A DNA stretch of 64,000 bases from Elysia chlorotica (GCA_003991915.1 RQTK01000535.1:62001-126000); one strand, 5' to 3'; positions 1-58,890 are shown, counted from the stretch's first letter. The notes: a model not told the origin generated them from the sequence alone. Numbers and translations: made by a program.

Positions 1-79
1 AAAAAAAAACAACAAACAAAACAGAAATGCTTTCACATTTTTAAAATGCTATCTAATTTGTTTATCATCATTCTTACAG

Positions 80-187
80 GCCAGAAGATTAGAACCCCGA
101 AAAGGAGCTCTAGGGAGTGCGTAGAAGCGTTTTCACCCCGGCGTGAGTACTGAATTTGCACATTGTGCGCCAGTCTTCTATTCAACA
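80..187 (+). other. TDO2: TDO 5'UTR part of first visible exon
   Basis: A pyrimidine-rich stretch ending in CAG at 77–79 looks like a 3' splice site, so the exon with the start codon probably begins at 80 and a non-coding exon and promoter probably lie outside the window. An in-frame stop at 122–124 sets the ATG at 188 as the first usable start. Inference from splice-site appearance only. Confidence 0.5.
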
Positions 188-13092
<12,905 letters not shown>

Positions 13093-13538
13093 TGCTGAGA
13101 ATCATCCATGAAATCCTTTAAAATTCTGGTTGTGATGGTAAAAAAAAATAATTAGCAATATCTTCTATTTTAAATAGATATTTCAATACATTTTTTAATG
13201 AACATATAAGTTCAGTTGAATATTTTAAAGTCAATTAAAGAAAAGAAGGACACAAACTCAACATAGCAAAATCGTACAAAGGTGTCACAAGCATCAACAT
13301 TAAGAACCATGAAGCTCTTTCCTTTAATTACTTTGACATATTGCAGTGAAGACAGAGGAAAGTTAAGTGAACTGTTTTTTTGTAAGTTCTGTCAAATTTT
13401 TTGAAAAGACAAAAAAAATGTACAGACAAGGTTATATGTATATGTACATTCCATATTGATCTGAGAGTGAAATATTACTAGCTTGCTAGAAGGAAATGGA
13501 AAAAAATAATAATAGTTTTTCAGTTTATTTAAGCTGCA

Positions 13539-13557
13539 CCCCCCCCCCCCCCCCCCC
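13539..13557. repeat. poly(C) run
   Basis: Nineteen consecutive C. Similar C/G runs sit at 29497–29513, 58371–58382, 58919–58934 and at the window end; runs like these are prone to assembly length errors. Confidence 0.95.
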
Positions 13558-14164
13558 AAACCAATAAGAGTCTAATATTGCATAAAGTATTAGTCCTAAA
13601 AGCAACAATTTGTCTTTAAAGAAGTTAAATGATTATTAATGGGCAGCCCAGAGAAGTTTGACAAAATATTTTCATTTTTATTCAGGAGTGATTATATACT
13701 CAAATGTAGTAGGGATTTAAACTGTAAAAAAAATGAAAAAATTGAGTGCTGCCTTTAAGAAGGCTTCTTGCCTTTACAATAGACTTTTAACATAAAAAAA
13801 AAAAAGATTTGAAAAAGAAAACGTTATCAATGAATCTCATTGAAAAGTGTATTCATCTTGAGTACTGATTTTTTTTCCAGGGGAAATAAGATTTCTAAAT
13901 GTTTCATTTTTGAACAAAGGAACCTAATTCATATTTCAGTCATTTTTACTGTGGTCTAATTTCTTTTTAGCGATCTGCAATTTACAGGGTGATACTAAGA
14001 TTTAAAATGATTATGTTGCAGATTTTTACAGAAACAAAATAGCAAGAACATTTGCATATGTTCATTTAAGTGCTTTACTGTATTTTTTTTTTTGTAACGG
14101 TATCAAAATTTTGTTATTAAATGTTTAGAATTATTCTACAGGACACTAGTCTCTCTGAAAAATA

Positions 14165-14235
14165 ACTTTCCAAGGACATCATGGGCACAATATAGCCGTT
14201 ACTGTGCTGGCGTACAGTAAAAACAAACGTACTCA
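14165..14235 (+). mobile_element. SINE fragment, 3' tail
   Basis: CACAATATAGCCGTTACTGT then GCTGGCGTACAG matches the terminal segment of the tRNA-derived SINE. Inside the presumed TDO 3'UTR or flank. Confidence 0.55.
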
Positions 14236-14540
14236 CTCTACAGAACAGAATATTCTGCATTATTGTTACATTGGTAATGAAATTGAGAACATACAATTAA
14301 AATAAAATGGGTTGAATGGTAACTGAAAGCAATAAAATATTTTAACAGGGGCATTAATATGTACATAGATTTTTTTAACGTGTGCCATTCTAAAAATTGC
14401 TTTTCTATGCAGTTAAAAAACAAGGAATTAGTTAGTGCAAAATGCATTTGTTAGATTTTCTTTTTTTTTTTCAGCTCTTTCTTCATGCATAAATAACTAA
14501 GTATTACTTATTGCCCTAACATGTCATGTTTCCTTTGTAC

Positions 14541-14606
14541 TTTCTCATAATTATCATCTCAATACCATTCTTTGCACTTTCTTATAATTATCATCTCAAT
14601 ACCATA
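14541..14606. repeat. Two-copy 37-bp tandem duplication
   Basis: TTTCTCATAATTATCATCTC...CCAT is repeated with a 37-bp period and one C/T difference. Confidence 0.85.
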
Positions 14607-17600
14607 CTTAAAAGAACCAAAAAGAAAACAAAAATATGTATGGATCAGTTACATGTGAATTGTTCCCCTTTTTAGTATTGTAAAATTTTATACATTATTT
14701 CAGAAAGAGTTATGTTGCCTAATTAGAAATTAGTCTTATAATCCTTTTTCAGGTTTTTGTTAAAAAATCCTTATCAAACAATAACATCAGAAATTAAAAA
14801 TCTTAAAATGGAGCAAAAATTTAAAAACTTTTAAAAAGTGACAACGCACAAATTAGAAAAATAAATTATAGGCCTATTTAGATACACAAACATTAAAAAT
14901 CTTTATGAGACTCCTAATTGTAATTCTTGAAAAGAAATAAGTTTTCAAACAAAGTGACAAAACTCTTTATAAAATTGCATTCCATAGTTTAAAAAATAAT
15001 GTTTGTAACCAAAAGTATGAAGTTAAAAAAACGAATTGTATATACGTTGTCTGTCTTAATTTTATTGCTGAAATGATGATTTTGTTTGTTTACAAAAACA
15101 ATATTGTATGTTAATTTATATTGAAGCATATATTAGAAGAGATAATTTCAACTCTAGCCTATAGGTTAAAAAAATTAAATCTTGTTTGTAACATAATTAT
15201 ATAATGAACTCTGAAATAGTCTTAACTTTTTGTTTTGTTTTTACAACTTTAGGACAGAGAAATAGATCTAGAAGTCCTTATTGGAGCTGTTGTGTTAAAT
15301 ATCACTGTTTGCACTTCCTATGATAACATGATTTGACTACTTGGATTGTATAAAAGCTGATTTAATTTAGTCCCTTGGAACAAATAATCACTCAGGGAAT
15401 AAAAGAAAATAGGTTGAACAATTCTTCCATCACTTCAAATTGCTCTGAACTTCTTAAAAAAAAAGGAAAGAATTATATTGATAACCTTTTCCTGAGAGCA
15501 AAAATGTCCTAGTAGTTTAAACAGGATAAATTGGTTAAATTAAGCACAGAAACTATTTTGAAAACTAAGGCTCCGAAGCCTTGAATATAAACTTAAATTG
15601 GCTTTATAATGATAAAAAAAAGTGGCCTTAAATTTCTTCCAATTTTTAACGCAAACTTTTAAAATTGATTATATATTGTTGAAAGCTTTTGTGTTTTGCC
15701 TATGCAAATATTCTCTTTTTGTCATAAGACCTTGAACATGCATATTTTTTTCTTTATTTTGATATTTTTTAATGTTATGTTTGCCTCATTCATTTATTCT
15801 TGATGGTGTGGACTCTATGTGAGTGTGTATTTAAGCTTCATGGAGTTAACTTGTTTTTATTTTTAGCTTAAGAGACAAAAGGTATAAACTGGGATTTTTA
15901 TGTTTCATCAACTTAAATTTTTTTTATCAACTCTTTAAGCCCTCATGCCCATTCCGCGTTTGATATAGGTTCTAGATAGATTTATAAATAGAAATAGGCT
16001 ATTTTTTCCGTTTTCCTTTATTTTTGGGGATTTTACCGGCCGCACACTGTGGTCGCTCGGGTTTAAAGAGTTAAGAAAACAGACCTTTGGGCTACATAAT
16101 TTTGCCATTGTTTTCAACATTCTCAAAATTTGTTTAACATCAACAGAATAATTCAGTATTGTGTGCTTGCCATTCACATAAATTATACAATAGGATTCAA
16201 TTCATTAGGATTTTTACTCAAGATGGCTTTTTTTTTTATAACTTTACTATAATGCTTTTTTTCTGCTAAACAAGAAAAAAAAAAAAAAGAAAAAAGACAA
16301 AAAAAACAACAGACAAACAAAACATTGTTAAGTAAACTGCTGGTGTAAAATAAATTAATTGAAGAGTACATCTAACCAAAATTAATAGTCTTTACCTTGT
16401 ACATGATTCATTGAGCATATCTAGGTCCGACTTCCTTTTGATGTCATGAGTTAATGGTCAGCACTAAAATTATTTAGGTGTCTTAGAGGGTCGATTTGAG
16501 AGTATGAACTAGTTATTCCACTGAGGGAAAAAAAGAATTTCCTCATTAGAAATTGTATGGGATCTTAAGACCTGTAGTCAAACAAGTCCCTAATAGAAGA
16601 ATATGACTTCTAATTTGTTAATTCGACTAGAAAATGTGTTGTCTCCTTGACTGAAAATGCATAATCTATTCTTTTTTTTGTGAGAAGGGAGACAGCTTTG
16701 AAATATGAATACCATTTTATGTATATTAAATTGTTCCCCTTGCTTCTAGTTTTCAGTGTGTGTAGGGCCTACACTGAAAAGCTACAAATCAAGTTTTTCT
16801 CTTTCTGATTTAAAAAAGGGAACCACTCTCTCCTGTCAAGATAAATGACACGCAGCCAGTATGGGTCAACAATTAATTAGTAAAACATAATTTGTCAAAT
16901 ATATAGTGTGTTTAACATTGTCTTGATATCACAAGGTGACATTAGAAAGGTTCTGTCTATCATGTTAGATAAAATTATAAGTTGCACATAGAAAAAGGGT
17001 CTAACACCAACAGAGTGGAAGGACAAAAATTAACTAAATAACTTTTGGCATGTTCGTTATTTTATTTTATAAGCAGGTTTCCATACCATGCAAATGTTAT
17101 TTTTATGATTCCTATATTCACAATAATGTTTTTATAAAGTCATCTTTAGTTTTATCACATATGTAGATAAAACCCTTTTAATGTCACCTCATGATTGTAT
17201 GAAAACTGCGGGACGGCTCAAGATTTACATTATGAGGAATATGAATTAAAGAATTTTTTTTATGTGAATATTATTTAAAGCTCTCAATTGATTTTGAGAG
17301 ATTTGTTCCTACAAAGTCAACAGAGTGTAAACGTGAGCAGATATAAAGATGCTTATGATAAACATATCAATACAAAATAAACATATCTTTACATATTTGG
17401 TTTACTTGAATTTGGAATTTTTTTTTAAAGCTTTGCATTTAATCACGCCTCTAACCCTATAAGTCACTCCTCATATTTGGAGTTGATATGACAATAAAGT
17501 ATTTATGTCATCTGCAAACCATTTATGTGTAGCTCATTCCTTCATTTTTCAAAAGCTGAAAGAGTTATACGAGACGACGACTGCGGGAATATTTTGCCTT

Positions 17601-20374
17601 ACAATGTCAGGAAAGAAACACTTAATACACAAAATTAAAAGAAAAAACAATAGCAGCATGCATTGTTCAATTAAAAATGTCAGTATAATTAATATATCTA
17701 TTTTAAGATATTGTAATGTCTGGTTGGAAACATTGTGTACAATGTATAGCTTTCTCTGTATCTAAAGCTAAATAAGCAGACTGAGCATGGGAATGAGGGA
17801 TTTTTTTTTTTTTCTTTTTAAATTTATTTGTTCACTAATTACAGAATACCTCAGCTATTATAGCCTTGTACAGCCATTTAAGAGGTACTACATTTGAACC
17901 TTGTGATGGGGATGGAAACTGATCACATCAGTAGAGCTCTTTCCAACCCAGACTTGTCTTCCCTGGAAAGTTTAGAGGATGTGAAACTAACCAAAGAATT
18001 AAAAAGACAAGAGCCTCTGTGAAGGTAACATTACATAAAAGTTTAAATGACAAGGAATGGCATTTAATATGTGCATATTCAGAGAAAAAATAGTGCTGTA
18101 TGCGCCGGCAATATAACATCTTGAAAATATGATACTGCAATCTATTGTTCCAGCCACTGGAACTGGTTGTCTGCACCTGGAGAGTTCGTCAATCATTCTT
18201 ATTTTCTTGGATAATCTTAAATGTCGCACAGGAATATGCACCAATATATTTATACATGTAATATAAAATTTAATATGGTCCAGCATTCTCTATGGTTTTA
18301 TTCCAAATTATTTTATTGGACTCTTTGAGGCAGATGAATAAAAACTTTGATACCGCTCCAAAAATATAAATGGGCTTCAGTAACGAAACATCAAACTTGA
18401 AATTTAAAAGAGTAGTGTAATAAAATATTATGTGGTTATCATAGGACTCCCCAGGTCAACACACAGGATCTTAATTTATCTCCACCCGACAAGAATCGAA
18501 CCAGGTTGTCCTGCGTCTCAATCCAACGCAATTCAGTACACTCTCATTTTAAAAATCGAAATGAGTAAACCTATTGCATATGTACATTATTTGTCATGTT
18601 TTTCACAGAACCACTTAAACCAAAGTAGACATATACGGATCATACAAGCATAACCATAATCAAGGATTTATACCAGATAAAAGATGTTTGATATGTGCCC
18701 TGATTTTGACTCGTTGCCAAGGTTTAAGATGTTGCTGAATGTATTTCGATAACAAGGGAAAAGGAAAGACCAAAACAAATCCAACGATCATCACTAGTAC
18801 TGTAAACTGTTTATAATTATGTGTACCTTTTATTGTAAATTAATTTTAAATAATGATATGGGGAGAGTTGATCAAGCATAGGTATGATAAGCACAGACAG
18901 CAGATCTGAACTGTGTTAATGTGAGATACATTAATTTTTGATACTTGAGAGACTTCGTGAAATGGCATGAAGGAACTTTGACGGCGTCACACGGATTATC
19001 GACCTGGATTGACATTGTTTTCTGTTTCTTTTTTTAATTTTTTTAAATTGGATTTGTTCATTGTTTCTGGGTACCGGTATCGGGACAACCCGTTAAATAA
19101 AAGTTTACCGTTTTAATCATCGGTTTATTTCTTTGTAACCCATCTGCTTTCACCTCATAAATATTTCGCATTACATGATATACCAAAAGTCTTATTAAGC
19201 GCAGCTTCTTCAGACAGTGAAAAATATATCAAGAGGAAAAAAAACAAACATAGCCAGAGTAAATTGTTCTCCCCATAAATCCGCCTATGACATAGACGGC
19301 ATTAAAGTCTTTGCCTTACACCTTACTTACCACAACTTGTTATTTTAACTTTTATAGCGCCACTTATCTGGGGAGAAATCTGAGAAACATGACACACAAA
19401 ATATGTGGGTCACACAGATGGTGGATGTTGATTTCTATCTAGACCCAGGTTTTCCCTGAATGGGCCGTCCTGATTTCGACTGAACTAGATAAGTGGTTAT
19501 GTCTTTTAAGTACTGGAAGCCGCAACTTACTTACATCGCCTAAGAACAGTATGGACCATATGCGGGTTTATACTGGTGTCATAAGAGAAGGAAGAAAAAT
19601 CTTTGTTCTCTTGATGGGTCAGTTTGTTCTCTATTATGGCATTTGCAGAAAAAGGAAAAAAAAGCTAAAATTTACAACTTAGATCTAGAAGAAGACTTTT
19701 TTTCTATTATCTTCATAAAATTGCAATCAAGCACAATAATTATTTCTTTAGAGGAGAGCTGAATAACTTTATGGGTATGATGAACAGAATTCTTAAAAAA
19801 TTATATCTGTTGTTTTTTTAAATAGCAAGTTTGGAAAAATATCATGTTACCATAAAGATCAACTTTGAATAAAGCACACTTTTAGTGTAGGCCCCTATAG
19901 GAAAAAAACAGGCCTACTGAATGATCTTGAAATATAATTCGAACAGCTGAATCTAAAAATATGCATAAAGGAGAAAAAAAAAGGTACCCGAAACATTATA
20001 CTATAAACTATAACAATCAAAATAGATATTTTATTTGTCCTTACTACAGCAAGTTGCCTTCCTTTGCCTCTATTTATGTCTTCTATTTTTTTTTTTTAAT
20101 TTACAATCTCCCCCTCTTCTGGGACTCACAGTTTTTCTGAGGGCAACATTGTATGTCTCTATTTACTGGTCTGCCTTCTAGTAGTAGGCCTACTTTATTA
20201 TCTTTCTCAAAAAGCTTTTTTTTTTTTTTTGTAAAATTGTCTAAACCCCTTGCTCACTACTTTTTTTCAAACTGTTCATACACACACCATCACAAACTAT
20301 GCCTATCAGCATCAAACTACTTGTTTATAACTCAAAACATCCTGCTTTTCTTCTCCGACCCCCACACACCATAC

Positions 20375-20376
<2 letters not shown>

Positions 20377-20431
<55 letters not shown>
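20377..20431. repeat. (CT)n(CA)n compound microsatellite
   Basis: About 18 CT units passing directly into about 9 CA units. Confidence 0.97.
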
Positions 20432-21149
20432 GTTTCCTTTCTCCCATCACCCACTCTCTCTTTTTTGTTAATCAGACTCAAATCCTTTTAAAATTAAAGA
20501 GTAAGAGTGGCAAGAGAAAAAAAAAAAAGACGCAAAGCAAATTAAGGCATCTTTTACCGACCTCTGAGAAGGGCAAACAACTGTTCCTCATAAGCTCACC
20601 CCGGGTGCTTTCCCCTATCCACTCTGTAAAACAACTCACCTGTTAAAAGTGCTAGACTTCCGGAGGAAAGATTGGTCTGTTATATGACTGATGGAGCAGC
20701 CTGTGTTTGATTGAAGGACATTGTGTACTAAACTGAACTGTACCCCTTCTGAGGTCTATACAAAAACTTGAAAAAAATACGTAATATTTTTTTTTCAGTT
20801 TTCCTCAGAAATATGCGACCTGAAAGGCCATGCCAAGTGGGTTTTCACAAGCATTATAATAATGTATATACATGTATAATCTATATGTACTATTTATGAA
20901 GTTTCTTAAGATTATACTGTTTAACGGAGAAAGGGGTCGATTGGTTGAGATTAAAAGAAAATAATAAACAGAAAAAAAGAAAAACAAAAACACCCCCCTC
21001 AAAGAAAAACAAAACAAAATCTGAACAAAAACACCTGTAATGAAAGAAAGAAGGACAGAAAGAAATCCAAGCCTGTAACATCAATACCGTAATTGTTTTC
21101 TTATTTTGAAAAACTTAGGGCGAAATTCAGGACTTCGAAAACAGAGAAG

Positions 21150-21345
21150 AGGCTTTGCGATAACGGGTCCCAGAGCAAAAATGAAGGCGATAGGTGAGGC
21201 AATCTGCATCGGCGTCCAATCATAGCTGTATCCTAGACTTACGGAGACAATATGCGATCAGACAGCTTCACCTCTATGGGTCGTGATTATGCCATCCGAG
21301 ATCGTCGGTGGATCGTAAAGCCCGTGATGAACACAATAGCACGAA
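21150..21345 (+). repeat. Dispersed repeat family R1, copy A
   Basis: Core GCGTCCAATCATAGCTGTAT then CCTAGACTTACGGAGACA, followed about 55 bp later by GTCGTGATTATGCCATC and GGATCGTAAAGCCCGTG; preceded by TTTGCGATAACGGGTCCC. The same blocks recur in the same order at 39150–39330, 39540–39720, 51005–51175 and, on the minus strand, 62235–62310. Class unknown; no tRNA-like head and no ORF. Confidence 0.7.
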
Positions 21346-22631
21346 CAGCAACTCTGGTAGGCCTTGTTCATGGCTATTCTAACAGAGTCACGTTTTCTTG
21401 TAGTTCTACATATAATTCGTTTCCACCGGCGTCAGAAATAATTATCGCCTTGAGCAAGTGTGGAAAAGAAATTAAAGGTGTGAACGTAGATATGAAGGTT
21501 CGCAGGTACCGGTACGGTATGATCCTAAAACATAAAACCAAATACCACTCGCGGCAGTTTTGTATTAGGGTTGTTTTGTTTTTTCAAATCATAATATTAT
21601 AATATCATTCTCACGGTGAATGTAGAGTGACGAGAGAGGTAAAGTGCAGTTTGTCTTCGTGTTTTTATCCTTGGAGTAGGTTTGCAAGACGTGATTGTTT
21701 TTTCCCCACATAGGCTATACGAACGAAATATGACTGTTTACAATACTATGAAAATATGAAATACAATACTCTTCAATAAAAACTTTGTAAAATGTAAACG
21801 ATAGAATATGAAAAACGTTGGGATCAGCGTCCACAACTACTTCAAATTGAAAGCCCTAGAGCCTCTTCATTTAATAATATTTTTCCTCAGGACTACTTTT
21901 ACTGAGATGATTGAAAGAGTAAAGTAGGTTTACTAAAAAAAAGGGGTTTACCGTAAAAGGTACATGTTTTCAGCGCTGCACGTCATTAACAGTAATAGTA
22001 GTCTACATTCCCTATTTGTGTTTTTTTTCTATGAAGTTTTCATTAACTAATTCATCTATCGGCGTTTTAAGTATCAACGACAGTTCTTGTATTTTCATGA
22101 GTTTTTTTGCCATTGAAGTCTGTGTTATCACAATCATCGTAAATGACTTTCGTCCTTGTCATACTCAGCTAGCATTGGTATAGTTTTATCACACTTGAAT
22201 TTTTGTGCAAGTAACTAGCCTTAACAGTCATCTTCCACTTTCGGATTTTAGACACACCACAAGCAGATTTGTATCCCATAAACAAAATACACAAAACGAA
22301 TCATAAAGAGAGACAAAACTGATTTTAAAATGTAATATTGTATTAGGCAAACACATTAAGTTACTCTTCATAAAAACAACACAAATCCATCATAAGCCAT
22401 GAACAAAAATTTTCAACATTACAAAGTTCTGTGATAACATAAAAAACCCCCATAGTAAATAAATGTATAAATAAAGGACGCCGATTTTAATGCACCTTGC
22501 AGACTAGAACGTGATATAATTGGAAAGTAATTATTGTGGGTTGTGGTAAGAAGTGTCCTTTCAACGAAAAAGCAATCTTAAGATATAAATATTGAGGAAA
22601 AAAACACACCATTATAATGAATTATTCATAT

Positions 22632-22744
22632 GTAAGAGTGGGAAAAACAACTAAGGTTATGTACATGTGCATGGAAATATCGTCTTAGTAAGAGTGGGAA
22701 AAATCAACTAAGGTTATGTACATGTGCATGGAAATATCGTCTTA
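22632..22744. repeat. Two-copy 56-bp tandem duplication
   Basis: GTAAGAGTGGGAAAAA to CATGGAAATATCGTCTTA occurs twice head to tail; the only difference is a single inserted T in the second copy. Confidence 0.95.
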
Positions 22745-24222
22745 AATACTGAGACTTTTATCAACCATTGGTTTCATACAATGTGGAAACAATAAGATAC
22801 TTTCAGATAATAATTAAGAACCTAATGAGTTTTCTCCGAGATCTAAGCCTCAAATACCATCTATCAATGACTAATTAAAAAATTACAACAAATGAGGACT
22901 GAATACTTTAAGGTTGATGTTTTATCAAGTTGCACAAATTTCTTATCGAAGTTATGGATGAACACTGAAAATGATAAAAAGTGCGTAAATTGTAGCTTTA
23001 TTAGACACTATCCTTGACAAACTTTACTTCAATTCATATTGTCCTCAATTTACTTAAAAACTAACATAACTTCATCTTTTCACACTATTGGTTTGATGAT
23101 AAATTACACAATGTACCTAAGGAAATACATATATAACGAGAGCTGAAGGAATAGAAATCAAACCATTTCCCCATTTGTACACGGCATCTTGCGTACTTTT
23201 GCCCTAAATCTGAATCACTTTTTCAAAATAAAACCATTAGACTCAAAGTAAACAAAGTACTGGAAAGCATCAGAGGCAAGCAACTGGTTCGAAAACTCCT
23301 AAAAATCTGCTACTTATAAATAGGGTTACAGAAAGGAGGTCTGGGGGTCAAAGACCAACTGTTGTTAACTATGACAGATTTGACAATTTTATTAGACAAT
23401 GCCTAGACTTTCTCACAGTACAAAAAATACAACAAAGTGATTTGAATGACAGATAACTGGAAAAAAAAAATGTTGATTTCAGATATATTCAAGAACAGTT
23501 GCATTTTGTGCAGTGGATTGCATAAATAAAAGGTAAATGTATTATGCATGTAGTTTTCACCATGATTTATTCAATCACTGAACATAATTACATACGTACA
23601 AGAGCTTGCAACCCAGACTTAAGATAATTATAGCTGACAGGCGATCTCACTTGTTTAGAAATATTTTGTTGAGAACGAACCATAAGAATCATGGCAAAAT
23701 AAGCAAGGAATAAAAGAACCATAATGCCATCTCTAATAACTTGATAACCAAAGAATGACATGCATTTATGCATGCACTTAATCGATTTTCTGAAACCCAT
23801 CAATCATCCAGGTTACTGTCAGGACGTGGACAATACCAATACATTCATCCATATTGCAAAGTGAACATTATGTTTTATATGAGCTCCATTCATCACACAC
23901 TGTGATTATCATCATTTTGCCAATACTTATTTACCAATGATAATATAAAAACCAAACTTATTCTCATTTGTATTTTACTTCACAAATAATTTACATAAAT
24001 ATTTACAACCTCATTAAAACAGACAAACCCATTGCACAAACCCATAGTATAACTACAAGACAGTAATACAATTATTAATACTATTATAGCAATAATTGAC
24101 AGAGATCATGTGTTTTTGTTCCACTGCCCTGCACAAAACTGATGACCAGGCTTAATTTAAAATTTAAGACTTGCTGTCCACAGAAAAATGTACTTCAAGT
24201 TTAAAACTATTGCTCAAATAAT

Positions 24223-24228
24223 TTTATT
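24223..24228 (-). promoter_or_regulatory. Candidate ANKRD50 poly(A) signal
   Basis: AATAAA on the minus strand, 204 nt beyond the TGA of the proposed last exon. Position is plausible; no other support. Confidence 0.35.
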
Positions 24229-24431
24229 TGATCCTTTAGACAAAAGAATGCCTCCAGCAAACAGGACAATCACTTACAATTATATAATTATATATCTAAG
24301 ATTAAGTGACAATTTAACTTTAAGTCAGCAAAAAATGCTGTGAGAAGCATTTTTTCATTTGATCTTGTAAGATAAAAATTGTGACAGTGTAATTGAAAAA
24401 TCACATAAACTTCAATTAATAGCTTTACTCT

Positions 24432-55540
<31,109 letters not shown>

Positions 55541-57724
55541 CGTGGCAAATCTAGAGCTGTGTTGGTTCTGCTATCACTCTCAGTGATGTTGATCAACACT
55601 TCGGCCCGCTGACCCGGTGTTCTTATCCAACCGAGTCTACAATGAAGGCAGAGATGTCCATTGTGAGCGTGTTCGTTTAGTTTTAGACTTTAAACCTTTA
55701 AGTTCTTATAGGACACTGAATGCGAACTTTTGCTTGGCGTAAGCAAGAGTACTATATATCATAAGTTGAATTTTAAAGGCTGCGATTATTTTAAATTATT
55801 TGCAACACTAAAACAATCTCGCTTGCCAAGAGTGCAACCGAAGAATCTTTCAAAAATTAAATATCAATCTCTGAAAGGTGAATCGCTCATTATCGAGTCG
55901 ATATATAAAAAAATGGCACGCGTCCTCAGGGAGGAGAATTTAAACACTCCAAAATATTTATAATCAATATTTTGCATCCGATAAACAACCCGTATTTGTT
56001 CACTTGCTTTCGCAAAATAGTCACAGGGGAAGAGGAAATATTTCCACTTCTCAGTCTCTTGAGCCTCGCAAGACCCGACAATTGTCTGAGTGTAAATCGA
56101 TAAGTGAAGACGCGAGTGTTCAATTATTTACGGTCGCCTCGACAGGAGGGGCGGATGATAACCCAGAGAAAACACATCACTGAAAAGGGAAAGGAGTCCC
56201 GTCGGCCTGCAATGTCTTTTTCCTGATTGTGACGCCAGATATGCCATCTTGGTTGGTTGTTGGGAGCTTCTTTGTCGACGTCAGATGAGTATAACGGTAC
56301 GCACACGCCAGTATTAGAATTTATGTAGACAAACTTGACCTTGGTGTCCAAATTATCTCCCTGGTAGACAAGACACCACGCTTCGGCGCAGTCAAAATCA
56401 ATGCTAAATTCGGTCGCCAGCAAACAGAGAACAATTTCCTTTAGATTAATGGAGATTTCTCCTCAGACTTAGCGGGGGGTGTCCCCAGTACCTTCCCGTC
56501 TCGGGCAAGAGAGATAATGTCAGTGTGAGATGAAGACAGGCGAGGAGAGGTCCTTGGGACACACTCTGAATAGACCCAGTCTGAAAAACAAGCCCAGCCT
56601 TCAAATTACATTTAGTTGGTTTGAATTACTTTACGCAAGATCGTTACCACTGAGGACTGAAAAGATTTTCTTTTTTTCGCTTCATCATTTTTTATACAGC
56701 AAAAACAAAATAAGACCAAATCTGATCACCGATGACTTCACACATTGAAAGGGACTTTCCTTTAGGATGGATCACATCATGATCATCAATTTTTAGATGC
56801 TTTCAAGTTGAGTATTTGTTCGCTGGAATGCACGACAGGCGAAGCTTTGTTCACAACTCACATTCTGTTGAAGACAAAAAATGATAGAAAAAAAATATAA
56901 TATCGCATTTGGTAATCGTCCGGGCAAAAGAAAGGCATAATATTATTAATAATATTGTTATGAAATTTTTTTTGAATTCCTACCTGCTGATTATTTTTTG
57001 CAGTATCATGTTTTACGTTCATTCAATACATAATTAGATACCATCAGATTGTGAGCCTGTGTTGGTGCTATTTTTTCAATTTAAGAGTGTAGGCTTCTTT
57101 ATCCAGGTCTATATTAAAAGTAAAAGCACATAAAATTAGATCATCAAAACTGAAAATGCAAACAAAGTATTGATTATGCTCTATTTTATGCTGCAGTTTA
57201 TGTTCTATTTTTCAGCTAATAAGACAATCTCTTAACAACCGCATACCACTCCTCAAGCATGCATGCTTATTTGAAGTATTTAACGTCATTAAATTCCATC
57301 GATATACAATTTAGGCATTTCTACTTATGTACAGAATAATAATATAAACGTTTAAATATCGAACTTTCTGAATAATAATATAAAGGTTTAAAAATTGAAC
57401 TGTCTAAGGCCAATTCTTAGTAATCATTTTTTTAGATTGTAAGAATATACCGTTTATGTTGTTGATAGTCTGACAATGTTATAACATCATGCTGGACCAG
57501 TTAACATACAATAGCTAAGGCAAATTAAAAGCATTATGATCTCAGGAAAAGAGAGGACGAACAAATGAGAGGCAACAAGCCTAAAGAAATATAAAAAAGC
57601 TCAGTCATCCCAAGGGAGAAAAACAACAACTTGATGTAAGCCTTGAAAGGTAATTGCATCATCGGAAAACGCGTTTAAAAATAAAAGTATAATAGACCAT
57701 GTAGTAAGGGATAGTAAGGAGAAT

Positions 57725-57853
<129 letters not shown>

Positions 57854-58370
57854 CAGGGGGGGAGAGAAAGATGAAGAACAGAATGGGAGAAGAATAGATA
57901 GATAAGGGAGAGAAAGAGTCAGAGAGAAAGTGACACACAGACAGACATGCACACAAACAAATAAAAAGGGAGAGGAGGGGAAACAGAGGGAAATATAAAC
58001 ACAGAGAGACAGTGAAAAGAAGTGAGTCGGAGATAATAATTATAATTCAATCAGTGAGAGTTTAAAATTTATAAATTATGTAGAAAGAAATTGGCGACAT
58101 AGGAACGCCAGGAAAGGTGGTAACGTTTATTTCTATATTAAATTGCATCTATCCCTCTCTGAACAAGATATGCTGCAATGGGCTTAATTTAACTCATTTC
58201 AGAAGATTTTAGAATCGCTGTCTGTTAACAAGGTGGTGTTTACGTGCAATTTATTACGTTGCAATCCGCTATCTTTCAAGTGATGCCAATATTGCAAGAT
58301 GGGTGGGTAATATAAATCAACGACAAAGTAGGAACCGGAAAAAACGGAATTTCGGGATTTTTTTTTTTGG

Positions 58371-58382
58371 GGGGGGGGGGGG
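58371..58382. repeat. poly(T)–poly(G) junction
   Basis: A T run followed by at least 12 G. Confidence 0.9.
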
Positions 58383-58812
58383 ATGAGATAGGAGAGAAAC
58401 ATCAAACATATTTATTGCATCACAATTAAAGAGATGACAAAGAAAAACATCGATATTTATTTGGGTTGATATATACATGTAGATAGATAAATAGATGACT
58501 TCACAGAACGACGGGTACACAGATATGTGGATGAGTAGGGGAAATTAGGTTCATAAAACATGAAATTATGATTAGCCTGGCTATACACCATAAAAATGCA
58601 AGCAATGTCGCCCTACTACATGTACATCAAAAGACACTAGTCGAACTGTGCCTCCTTTTGTTGCATGTCAAATTTCATTATTACAACACACATTCTTGAT
58701 AACTATCACTCCAAAAGAAAGCCCAATCTTCCTAATTTCCCCCTTCTGCCTGTCTGACATTCTGACAGTCTGTTTGGATGTTTATGTCTCTCCGACTGTT
58801 TGTCTATCTGTT

Positions 58813-58813
<1 letters not shown>

Positions 58814-58890
<77 letters not shown>

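Larger units (their letters stand above)
13093..17515 (+). other. Probable TDO 3'UTR and downstream flank
   Basis: AT-rich, no coding signal. AATAAA hexamers at 14301, 14331, 15398 and 17493 and ATTAAA at 13234 are candidate poly(A) signals; sequence alone does not choose among them. The 17493 hexamer is followed about 20 nt later by a plausible cleavage region, but a 4.4-kb 3'UTR would be long. A SINE tail lies at 14165–14235. Confidence 0.35.
17516..24431. other. Intergenic DNA between convergent TDO and ANKRD50
   Basis: No supported gene. Contains a CT/CA microsatellite, one copy of the five-copy dispersed repeat, a 56-bp tandem duplication and the probable ANKRD50 3'UTR. On the minus strand AATAAA occurs as TTTATT at 24223–24228 and 23566–23571, about 200 and 860 nt past the proposed last ANKRD50 stop. 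A plus-strand AATAAA at 19096 is the last candidate TDO poly(A) signal. Otherwise nothing I can name. Confidence 0.6.

Noticed and set aside
23588..23803. Minus-strand ORF with a hydrophobic, membrane-like stretch
   Set aside because: AT-rich codons, no homology I can see, lies in probable 3'UTR or flank; chance ORF more likely.
56124..56423. 99-codon minus-strand ORF upstream of ANKRD50
   Set aside because: No recognisable domain, no clear splice sites, and ANKRD50 has an in-frame stop just before its own ATG, so this is not a longer N-terminus by simple read-through.
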